Below are positions 1-8,854 of a DNA stretch of 64,000 nucleotides, one piece after another; the first letter of the stretch is position 1, and every line of letters starts with the position of its first letter. The DNA is from Bufo bufo (Eukaryota > Chordata > Amphibia > Anura > Bufonidae). Position numbers and translations under genes: made by a program. The notes below the pieces were generated by a model. That model was not told where the DNA came from, did not search any database, and saw only the letters and a program-made list of their open reading frames with translations. The stretch lies in contig NC_053390.1 of NCBI RefSeq assembly GCF_905171765.1, forward strand, positions 509,815,444-509,879,443, read 5' to 3'.

Positions 1-922
1 GTTGCTGATCCCTGGTTTATAAGGTCAGAGAGCAGAGATAAGGAGCCCCTCAGCTCCCCAACTGATGGAAAAGAGAGAAAATCCAAGGGTGCTACAGCGG
101 ATGCCATATTTTTAGTAACAATCAATTGAAAAAAAAATGATTTTTAGCTCAAAATGAGTACAGTGAAATAATAAATAATAATAAAAAATCGCCCCCAAAG
201 GAGTACATAGCCTTTAAGATCCACTCCTAGTTTTGCCTAATTTGGTCAAGGAATTTTGGAAGGGTACACCCCGATAAGGGCTTGATGTGACAACAAACAA
301 GTATCTACTTTTCAGATTTAAAGTGTACTTGCACTTTGAAAAACTGTTCATATGTCATAGAGACATAAAATGTTTTTATCTGTGGGGGTCCAAGTGCTGA
401 GGCCCCTATCGATCGCTAGAATGAAGAGAAAGACGAACTACTGGTGGGTTTCCATTGTCAGACAGATTATCAGGGACAAACGTTTAAACAAATGCTCGTT
501 CCCGATAATCTGATCACCTAAAAGTGCAGCCGATCACCTCACTCTAAACAGCGCTCTGCAGCTCAGAAACAATGCAGCTGTATGAGGATGAGCTGTAGCA
601 GTAGTCCTCACTCATCCTCATACTGTGGAGGTGATCACTGCATGGAAATGTAGTGCTGCACCCCACTGAAAGAGAAGCCAGTAGTCAGGAAGGAACACCT
701 CCTTCCCAATAATTATCTGCTTCTTGGGAGTGTGTAAACTCTCTTTAACACAGACTCTATCTCCTAGCTGAGGGAAATGGAATGGAGATGAACTCATAGA
801 CTTTCCTCCTGCAGTCAGGGGAGACAACACGTTTTGTTAGCTCTTCTCTCTCCTCGCTCTTGTCACTGGTGGGGACTCATCATTTAGAATTTCTCTGATC
901 AGAAACATTGATATGTTGCTAT
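1..922. other. Intergenic, no gene recognised
   Basis: No exon-like or transposase-like reading frame is seen. The stretch 470-640 has short inverted pieces around an octamer-rich segment (cagctgtatgaggatgag and its near complement), probably the decayed remains of a MITE. A-rich patches occur at 125-190. The short open frames here have no recognisable motif. Confidence 0.5.
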
Positions 923-1469
923 TTAACCACTTCACATCCGCCTAGGATATAAAGTCCTATGGGTGGATGTTTATCTCTGAATGGACGTTGTGGAACGTCC
1001 ATTCAGAGATCACAGCTGCACGCTAATCATGCAGCTGCTGTGACAGGGGCCCGCTGTCAGTGACAGCAGGGCACCCCAGGGAGAAGGCAGGGACAGTTTC
1101 CAGGTGTCCCTGCCTTCTAGATCGCTGCATACACAACGCTCAACGAGTGCTGTGTATACAGATTGTCCCGGCCCGGTGGTCATTTGACCGCCGGGGCCAG
1201 GAAAGTGCAGAAGTTGTCGAGTCTTCCACAGACCTCGATCAGCCCTGCACTGAGGCTGTACAGCGTTGCCCCTATAACTGGGGCTACAAAAAAAAAAAGT
1301 GAAGTGAAATGTCCCCCAGAAGTCTTGCATGACCTTATGGGGGATGCAAAGTTTAAAATAAAAAATAAAAAAAGAAAGTGTTTTATTAAAAGAAAAAAAA
1401 AGGTTTTAGATGTAAAAAAAAAAAATCCTCAATTAAGTAATTACATTTTTTTTTAAAAATAGAAAAAAT

Positions 1470-2470
1470 AAAATAGACATATCTGGTATTGCCGCGTCCA
1501 TGACAGACGGCTCTATAAATATATAACATGAACCACCCCGTTCAATAAACACCATAAAAAAATAAGAATAAAAACTGTGTCAAGAAGAGCCATTTTTTGG
1601 CACCTTACATCGCAAAAATTGCAACACCAAACGATAAAAAAGTTGTATGCCCTCCCAAAACAGTACCATCATCCTGCAAAAAATGAGACCCTACCTAAGA
1701 CAATCGGTCAAAAATTTTTAAAAAATATGACTCTCAGACAATGGAGATAATGCTTCAAAACTGCTATTATTGTGTTAAAATGAAATAAATAAAAAAGAAT
1801 ATACATATTAGGTATCGCCGCATCCGTAAAAACCTGCTGTATAAAAATATCACATGACCTAACCCCTCAGGTGAACACCTTAAAAAAAAATGGTGCCAAA
1901 AAAGCTGTTTTTTGTCAACTAACATCACATAAAATGGTACCAAAATAGTACCAATCAAACCATCACTTCATCCCACAAAAAATTAGACCCTAGCTAAGAC
2001 AATCGGTCCAAAACAAAAAAAAAGCTATGGCTCTCTGACTATGGAGACACTAAAACATCATTTTTTTATTTAAAAAATGCTATTATTGTGTAAAACTTAA
2101 ATAAATAAGAAAAAGTATACATATTAGGTATTTCCACATCCGTAACAATCAGCTCTATAAAAATTTCACATGGCCTAACCCCTCAGGTGAACGCTGTAAA
2201 TAAGTAAAAACTGTGCTAAAAATACCAATAAAAACATCAACTCTTCCTGTAAAAAACTAGCTCCTGCACAAGACGATCAGCAGAAAAATTTAAAAAATAT
2301 GGCGTTCAGAAAATGGAGCATAATTTTTTTTTTTAAATGCTTTATTATGTAAAACTGAAACGAACAAAGAAAGTAGACATATTTGATATCATTGTGTCCG
2401 TAACAACCTGCTCCATAAAATTAGCACATGATCTACCATGTCAGATGAATGTTGCAAAAAATTAAAAATT
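1470..2470. repeat. Diverged tandem repeat inside the TTAA transposon
   Basis: Four related blocks begin near 1478, 1802, 2123 and 2377. Each starts with agacatat or atacatat, then a ggtat-cc-catccgtaa motif, then cacatgacctaacccctcaggtgaac or a decayed form, then A-rich filler containing gctattattgtg. Spacing is about 320, 320 and 255 bp. The matching blocks in the other copy are near 46940, 47300, 47610 and 47960, so the array pre-dates the spread of the transposon. Confidence 0.65.
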
Positions 2471-2963
2471 AACAGTGCTAAAAAAGCAATTTTTTGGTTA
2501 CCTTGCCTCACAAAAAATGTAATATAGAGCAATAAAAAATCATATGTACCACAAAATAGTACTAATAAAATTGGCAGCTTATCCCCTAGTTTCCAAAATG
2601 AGGTCACTTTTTGGGAGTTTCTACTGTAAGGGTGCATCAGGGGGCTTCAAATGGAACATGGCATCTAAAAACCAGTCCAGCAAAATCTGCCTTCCAAAAA
2701 CCTTATAGCGCTCCTTTTCTTCTGCGCCCTGCCGTGTGCCCTTACATCAGTTTATGACCACATGTAAAGTGTTTATGTAAACCGCAGAATCAGGGTAATA
2801 AATATTGAGTTTTGTTTGGCCAAAAAAGTGAAATTAAGAAATTTCATCTCCATTTTCCTTTCATTCCTGTGGAACACCTAAAGGGTTAACAAAGTTTATA
2901 AAATCAGTTTTGAATACCTTGAGGGGTGTAGTTTCTAAAATAGGGCCATTTATGGGTGGTTTC

Positions 2964-3724
2964 TGTGGCGAAACCAACCTCGCCACTGGGTTTTGGAGGG
3001 GCCTGGCTGCTGGCCTCTTGCCCCAGGATTATGGGCCCTCTCATCAGCCAGGCCTCATTTGTTCACAAAGGACTTGAACTAACTTGAACTTCTGGTCTAA
3101 TTCGTGCCATTTTGGGATGTTAAATGTCTGTGTATTGAAAAGGGTTGTGACATTGTATGTTTAAATGGTGATTTCTGTTCTGTTGTCCCCACATGTGTAT
3201 TGGTGATTTCCCTTTGTCTTGAGAGATAATTGGATTACCCCTCGGGTGTCTCCAGGGCAGAGAGGAGGAAACCATGATGCATTGTGGGGATGTATTGTCT
3301 CTGTGTATCCTGCAGTGCTGCATATCTGTCCTGTGTCACAGTCTTCCTTCTGTTCCCCTAGGGGCGTGTACACCAGATGGGCTTGGTTGTTTTATACCTC
3401 CCTGTGGGCGGACCTGTATTTGCAACAACTGTAATAAAAACCAGGCTGGGTGTGCCAGCACCTCAGACCACTGCTTGACCCTCAACACGGAGCCTTGTCT
3501 CGTTATTGGGGGGATCCACTGTATGCTGTTAGAGACTGATTGCCAGGAGTGTAAGCTGATTCCTGTTCGTCTGCTAGCGGCTATTCGTGAGTTTCCAGTT
3601 TGGAGTGCTATTTTGTATCCAGTTTGGGAGTTTGGTGTTCTGCAGTAGCTGTGCCTGTCTCTCAGAAAGGGGCCTATCGCCTAAACGGATTTTAACCCCT
3701 TGTCTGCTGAAACGGTCCGTTACA
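2964..3724 (+). repeat. 5' LTR (761 bp) of the non-autonomous element
   Basis: This repeat matches 5066-5673 closely: I count about six substitutions over the shared part. It has 153 extra bases, roughly 3437-3600, that are absent from the 3' LTR. A TATA-like ttttatacc lies near 3389 and an AATAAA at 3432-3437. Because both LTRs are copied from one template, the length difference must have arisen after insertion or by recombination. Confidence 0.85.
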
Positions 3725-3725
3725 T

Positions 3726-3743
3726 TGGTGGCAAGCAGCGGGA
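3726..3743 (+). promoter_or_regulatory. Primer-binding site of the LTR element
   Basis: Two bases after the LTR end the sequence reads TGGTGGCAAGCAGCGGGA. It begins with TGG, as expected for pairing with the CCA end of a tRNA. The tRNA species was not identified. Confidence 0.55.
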
Positions 3744-3814
3744 TCGTTCCTACAGCCAGAAGGACAGCTACAGGAGACACCATTTCTTTGGATTTTACAA
3801 CTTAAGGGCAACGC

Positions 3815-5179
3815 ATGTCTCAGTACAGCGACCCTAAAAGCACCAGGATGGAACCAGCAGTGGAGTACAGATACTCTGTTGAGGAACTTGACCGTATGAT
3901 GTGGTTGCGGCTGAACTTCTTCGGACCCAATCCAGCTGAGAAATCCGTGAAGTTCGTGAGGAGTCTAGTGTTCAAGACCCTACTATACCGGGCAGAAGGT
4001 GACGGTCAGCTGCCACGTTGGGTGGACCTCTATCGGAAGTTACAGTTGCGGGACAGAGGGAGCTCAGTCTCCTCTCCCCAGCGGCAGAGTGTCCAGCAGG
4101 GAATTGGGAGCCCAGTCTCCATTCCCCAGCGGCAGTGTGAATTGCAGGGAATTGGGAGCCCAGTCTCCATTCCCCAGCGGCAGTGTGAAGTGCAGGGAGA
4201 GGAGAGCAGCGTCCTCCCTCCCCAGCGGCAGGCTGAGTTACAGGGGGCAGAGGTAGTTGTTCCTGCCCCCCAGCAGCAGAGTGATATGCCGGGAAGGCAG
4301 TGTGAAATGCAGGGAGAGGAGAGCAGCGTCCTCCCTCCCCAGCGGCAGGCTGAGTTACAGGGGGCAGAGGTAGTTGTTCCTGCCCCCCAGCAGCAGCATG
4401 ATTTTTTGGGAATTGGGAGCCCAGTCTCCATTCCCCAGCGGCCGTGTGATTTATTGGGAATTGGGAGCCCAGTCTCCATTCCCCAGTGGCAGGCGGAGTT
4501 ACAGGGGGCAGAGACAGTCGGTCCTGTCCCCCAGCGGCAGAGTGTCCAGCAGGGAATAGAGAGCCCAGTCTCCTTTCCCCAGCAGCAGGACACTGTATTG
4601 GAAGCGGAGACGGTCGGTTGCCCTCCACAGCGACTGGAAGTATGTATGGGAGAGGAGCTCGTTACCTCCTCTCCCCAGCGGCAGCTTAACGCACCAGGGG
4701 GAGACACTAAGCCCCACAACAGTGCAGATGGGACCGCGGTCTCTGCACTTACAGCACAGGGGGTAGAGACAGTCGGTCTCCCCCTCCAACAACCAGGCTC
4801 CAACCAGGCTTCTTCCATGGTAACGCTGGCACCAGGGCAGAGTACCGCTGATACCTGCCAACAAAGCAACCTCCACTCCAAGCCAGGGAGCAACACAGAG
4901 ACCGGGAGTACCAGCTACCAACATAACCTTGGTGGACTCACTGGACAGAGACAGGCTACCAAATTCAACAGGTCCAGTATTGGGTTGTGGGTGGACTGCC
5001 AGACTAACTCAGGTACTGACCGTGAGGTCAGGTATCTGGTTAGTCTTCCCTGGGAGGGGGAGATGTGTGGCGAAACCAACCTCACCACTGGGTTTTGGAG
5101 GGGCCTGGCTGCTGGCCTCTTGCCCCAGGATTATGGGCCCTCTCATCAGCCAGGCCTCATTTGTTCACAAAGGACTTGA
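3815..5179 (+). CDS. 454-residue repeat protein of the non-autonomous LTR element, function unknown
   Basis: This is the only long ORF of the element; it starts 90 bp after the 5' LTR and runs 38 codons into the 3' LTR. Residues 1-78 form a charged, probably folded N-terminal part (motifs EELDRMMWLRLNFFGPNP and WVDLYRKLQLRD) that I do not recognise. Residues about 79-292 are some 14 copies of a 16-residue (48-bp) unit with core PQRQ, in two main flavours: GIGSPVSIPQRQCELQ and GAEVVVPAPQQQ. One unit is truncated to RQCEMQ. The rest is S/T/G/Q-rich. No zinc knuckle, protease DSG or reverse transcriptase motif is present. By position it could be a Gag-like packaging protein; that is inference. 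The frame has no stop, consistent with recent insertion. The array's reverse strand is also open only because 48 is a multiple of three. Confidence 0.6.
   Translation: MSQYSDPKSTRMEPAVEYRYSVEELDRMMWLRLNFFGPNPAEKSVKFVRSLVFKTLLYRAEGDGQLPRWVDLYRKLQLRDRGSSVSSPQRQSVQQGIGSPVSIPQRQCELQGIGSPVSIPQRQCEVQGEESSVLPPQRQAELQGAEVVVPAPQQQSDMPGRQCEMQGEESSVLPPQRQAELQGAEVVVPAPQQQHDFLGIGSPVSIPQRPCDLLGIGSPVSIPQWQAELQGAETVGPVPQRQSVQQGIESPVSFPQQQDTVLEAETVGCPPQRLEVCMGEELVTSSPQRQLNAPGGDTKPHNSADGTAVSALTAQGVETVGLPLQQPGSNQASSMVTLAPGQSTADTCQQSNLHSKPGSNTETGSTSYQHNLGGLTGQRQATKFNRSSIGLWVDCQTNSGTDREVRYLVSLPWEGEMCGETNLTTGFWRGLAAGLLPQDYGPSHQPGLICSQRT
4050..4690 (+). repeat. 48-bp coding tandem repeat
   Basis: About 14 units with a recurring ccccagcggcag core encode the PQRQ repeats. 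Two subtypes form a higher-order pattern: the pair encoding GEESSVLPPQRQAELQ and GAEVVVPAPQQQ recurs at about 4198 and 4315, separated by a shortened unit. Confidence 0.8.
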
Positions 5180-5673
5180 ACTAACTTGAACTCCTGGTCT
5201 AATTCGTGCCATTTTGGGATGTTAAATGTCTGTGTATTGAAAAGGGTTGTGACATTGTATGTTTAAATGGTGATTTCTGTTCTGTTGTCTCCACATGTGT
5301 ATTGGTGATTTCCCTTTGTCTTGAGAGATAATTGGATTACTCCTCGGGTGTCTCCAGGGCAGAGAGGAGGAAACCATGATGCATTGTGGGGATGTATTGT
5401 CTCTGTGTATCCTGCAGTGCTGCATATCTGTCCTGTGTCACAGTCTTCCTTCTGGTCCCCTAGGGGCGTGTACACCAGATGGGCTTGGTTGTTTTATACC
5501 TCCCTGTGGGCGGACCTGTATTTGCAACAACTGTAATAATTGGAGTAATTGGAGTGCTATTTTGTATCCAGTTCGGGAGTTTGGTGTTCTGCAGTAGCTG
5601 TGCCTGTCTCTCAGAAAGGGGCCTATCGCCTAAACGGATTTTAACCCCTTGTCTGCTGAAACGGTCCGTTACA
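5066..5673 (+). repeat. 3' LTR (608 bp) of the non-autonomous element
   Basis: Copy of 2964-3724 with a 153-bp deletion. At the junction (5535-5556) the 9-bp word aattggagt occurs twice, looking like filler made during end joining. The deletion removes the AATAAA found in the 5' LTR, so this copy may lack its normal 3' processing signal. Confidence 0.85.
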
Positions 5674-6156
5674 GTTTCTATTATGTAAACCCCACAAAGT
5701 GACTTCAGACCTGAACTGGTCCTTAAAAAGTGGGTTTTGGAAATTTTCTTAAAAATTTTAAGATTTGCTTCTAAGCCTTCTAACGTCCCCAAAAAAGAAA
5801 ATGTCATTTACAAAATGATCCAAACATGAAGTAGACATATGGGAAATGTAAAGTAATAACTATTTTAGGAGGTATCACTATCTGTTTTAAAAGCAGAGAA
5901 ATGGAAATTTAGAAAATTGCTAATTTTTCAGATTTTTTGGGTAAATTTGGTATTTTTTTTATAAATAAAAATGAAATATTTTGACTCAAATTTATGACTG
6001 TCATGAAGTACAATATGTGATGAGAAAACAATCTCAGAATGGCTTGGATAAGTAAAAGCGTTCCAAAGTTATTACCACATAAACTGACACATGTCAGATT
6101 TGCAAAATTAGGCCTGGTCAGGAAGGGGCAAATGGCACGGATGCGAAGTGGTTAAG

Positions 6157-6482
6157 GTACAGTGACACTTTAACTGACAACAAGTGAATTCAGAATTTTA
6201 AGGGGTATTCCCATCTCACTTGCTGATACTTATATGCATTGCTATATAAACTAATGTGTGATTATGTATTTATTAAAGAGAATGTGTCATCAGAAAATAA
6301 CTCATTTTTAAATCAACTTTTTATGTTTAACATATTTTTTAAGAATTTTTGCTGGTATTTTAATTTTACGTGTCAATATTTAAAATCTTGCAGTATTCGC
6401 ACTGTCCACTAGGTGTCACTTCTTGGTCTGTACAGATCATTTCTTGCTCACACAATTCAAGGGTACACCAAGGTTAGTAGAA
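6157..6482. other. Spacer with decayed repeat fragments
   Basis: Contains aggggtattcccatctcact (near 6200) and a poly-T rich piece after aaagagaatgtgtcatcag (near 6277). Both look like ends of short anuran interspersed repeats, but no complete element can be delimited. No coding signal. Confidence 0.35.
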
Positions 6483-6892
6483 AGGCTACTTTCAAGCCTT
6501 TTCTTTCCGCTATTGAGATCCGTCATAGGATCTCAATAGCGGGGGGAAACGTTTCCGTTTTGTCCCCATTCATTGTCAATGGGGACAAAACTGAACTGAA
6601 GTAAACGAAGTAAGCGTTATTCTGTCTGCGATGTGGTGTAGAGCAAGACGGATCCGTCCTGACACACAATGTAAGTCCATGGAGACTAATCAGTTTTCTC
6701 TGCCACAATAGAAAACTGATCCGTCCCCCATTGACTTTCAATGGAGTTCATGACGGATCTGTCTTGGCTATGTTAAAGATAATACAACCAGATCCGTTCA
6801 TAATGGATGCAAACGGTTGTATTATCAGAACGGAAGCGTTTTTGCTGATCCATGACGGATATAGCAAAAACGCTGGTGTGAAAGTAGCCTAA
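6483..6892. mobile_element. Palindromic MITE of the CTACTTTCAC family
   Basis: Starts aggctactttcaagcc and ends gtgtgaaagtagcct. Inside are inverted blocks built on gatccgt and aacgg motifs, including an 18-bp hairpin at 6514-6542 (gagatccgtcataggatctc). The same terminal motif recurs at 15483-16238, 16806-17313 and 48209-48624. No ORF. Confidence 0.65.
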
Positions 6893-7402
6893 CTCATCCA
6901 GCTCCTGAAACGTTTCCTTCCCTACTCCTGTTAAAGAAGAATAGGGAGCACCACCTAGTCTTGTGTTTTGCCTCAGCCTTGCTGGTTCCTCTTCTATCCA
7001 GTCAGTGGTTTTGTATTGTAGGGAAAACTGGCACCCAACAGTGATGACTGACCTGGTGGTCTGTCGCCTGCCATGTTTTGCCTGCTGATTGTGGTTTGTT
7101 CCTTCTTCTGTATTTTGTTCCCTATGCCACTCATCTTGATCCTGACTGACCTTGGCCATGTTCCTGAATACGCTACTGCCTAGCCCTTGGAATTACTCAT
7201 ATTGCCCTGTGGTCCGTTGCATCTCGACCTCTATCCAGATGACAACCCTTGGCTCTGTTTCTATGACACTTCAGCACTACTGTAACCAATTGCTGACTAT
7301 CATGGGGACCACAACCAGGGAACATGACTGGAAAAGTCCATACATTTTTGCTGGGGTTAAGGGTGAAGGGTGAAGAACAGGGAGATTCCTTAGAAACTGC
7401 TA
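6893..7402. other. Unassigned sequence
   Basis: Moderately GC-balanced sequence with runs such as ccttgctggttcctcttc and gccatgttttgcctgctg. The texture resembles a decayed retrotransposon LTR or untranslated region, but no terminal repeat or coding motif can be supported. Confidence 0.3.
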
Positions 7403-8773
7403 TTAACCCCTTAAGGACTGGACCCATTTTTCTTTTTTGCATTTTCATTTTTACCTCCCCACATTCCAACAAACATATCTTTTTTAAATTTTCCGTTCAT
7501 ATAGCCTTATTTTTTTGGGGTTTAAGTTGTATTCTTAATACCACCTTTTAATATACCATATATTGTATTGTAAAATGGAAAAAAATGATTTGCTGGGTGA
7601 ATGGGTGAAATTTAAAAACCCACAATTCAAACAAGGTTTTTGGGGTTTTGATACTACAGAGTTCACTATGTGCTAAGAAAAGAAGACGTCTTTATTCTGT
7701 GGGTCAATACGATAACAGTGATACCAAATTTGTATAGTTTTTTTTAATCCTACTTTTAAAATATAAGACCCTTTGAAAATAAAAATGTATTTGCATTTTC
7801 TGACAGCCATAACTTATTATATTCTTGTCTATGGGCTTTTTATTTTTCAGGACGAATTATTTATTGGTACCAATTTTGGAGTACTTACCGTACTTTAATC
7901 ACTGTTAGGGCTCATCCACGCGACCGTATGTATTTTGCGGTCCACAAAACACGGAGCCGCAAAAAATATGGAAGACGTCCATGTGCATTCTGTATTTTTT
8001 TGGAATGGAACAGCTGGCCTCTAATAGAACAGTCCTATCCTTGTCCGTAATGCATAATAGACATACAGACATACGGAAAAAGAATGCACACGGAGTAACT
8101 TCTGTTGTTTTTGCGGACTCATTGCAATAAATGGTTCTGCATATGGTCTGCAAAAAAAAAATGGAACAGACACGGACAGAAAATACGTTAGTGTGCCTGA
8201 GCCCTTATTCAGCTTTTTGTGCGAGACAAGGTGACAAATTGTGTATTATTATTTTTTTCCCGTTATGGTGTAAATCGTGTAGGAAAATCTTTGTTATTTT
8301 AATTGTCCAGACATTTTCAGACATGGCGATACATGTTATGTTTATTTTTTTATTGTTTATTTATTTTTATTTGCAAAATTGGTAAAGGGGGTGATTTGAA
8401 TTTTTATTTATTTTTCTTAAATTTTTACTTTTTACATAACAACTTTTAGTCCCTTTAGGGGGCTAGAACATGGGATCTTCTGATCACTTAGAGAACTATC
8501 ATGGTGCATTGGAATTCTGCTGCTCTGCCTGCTGAGCTTCTTGCATGGCTTTACAGGCAGTTTACCATGACAGGCCTGGGAACCTTCAGCAGGCCCCAGG
8601 TTGTCATGGTAATTGATCCCGCAATTTCGCTGCAGGGGCTCCGAACAGAAGGCAGAGGGAATTTATTTCAAATTTTTAAATTTTTATATTTTTTAAAACT
8701 TAATTTAGATTTAAAATTTTAATTTTATTAAAAGCTAACAGATCTTAATTGACCATGGCATTTGAGGGGTTAA
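7403..8773. mobile_element. TTAA-flanked non-autonomous element carrying a nested MITE
   Basis: Begins TTAAccccttaaggactgg and ends tttgaggggTTAA, so it is bounded by TTAA like the element at 923-6156. The body is A/T-rich with long T runs and no transposase ORF. A separate MITE (7908-8207) is inserted in it. The family resemblance to 17815-18967 is in size, texture and termini. Confidence 0.55.
7908..8207. mobile_element. MITE of the CATGCACACGACCG family
   Basis: Begins agggctcatccacgcgaccg and ends gttagtgtgcctgagccct, an imperfect terminal inverted repeat. The interior has complementary blocks around ttgcggtcc and cggac. Related copies are at 14171-14505, 57530-57799 and 61236-61517. Confidence 0.65.
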
Positions 8774-8854
8774 ATTACTGGGTCCGGCATCATCACTGAT
8801 CCTAGACATTGTGACCGGGTACCTGCTGTATTATACAGCCAGCACTCACCATGT

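Larger units (their letters stand above)
2964..5673 (+). mobile_element. Non-autonomous LTR retrotransposon with a single repeat-bearing ORF
   Basis: Two direct repeats, 2964-3724 and 5066-5673, each begin TGTGGCGAAACC and end GGTCCGTTACA. They are flanked by a perfect 5-bp target duplication, gtttc, at 2959-2963 and 5674-5678. Just inside the left LTR is a tRNA-type primer-binding site beginning TGGTGGC (3726). Just before the right LTR is a polypurine tract (gggagggggaga, 5052-5063). The interior is only 1.34 kb and has no protease, reverse transcriptase or integrase, so the enzymes must come from elsewhere. The other TTAA transposon copy has the empty site. Comparable classes are TRIM, LARD or TR-GAG elements, but I do not recognise the family. 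Confidence 0.85.
923..6156. mobile_element. TTAA-flanked non-autonomous DNA transposon, copy 1, split by an LTR element
   Basis: The ends are inverted: ttaaccacttcacatccg at 923-940 and cggatgcgaagtggttaa at 6139-6156, so the element sits between TTAA tetranucleotides. TTAA target duplications are known for piggyBac and Kolobok transposons; assignment to either is inference. Without the nested LTR element (2964-5673) the unit is about 2.5 kb. It encodes no transposase. Its interior (about 1470-2460) is A/T-rich and made of roughly four diverged copies of a 260-330 bp unit, each with a segment like tatcgccgcatccgtaa followed by cacatgacctaacccctcag. A second copy in opposite orientation lies at 44966-48973 and lacks the LTR insertion. 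Confidence 0.75.

Noticed and set aside
3972..4924. Minus-strand frames opposite the PQRQ ORF
   Set aside because: Open only because the 48-bp unit is a multiple of three; no start context or recognisable domain.
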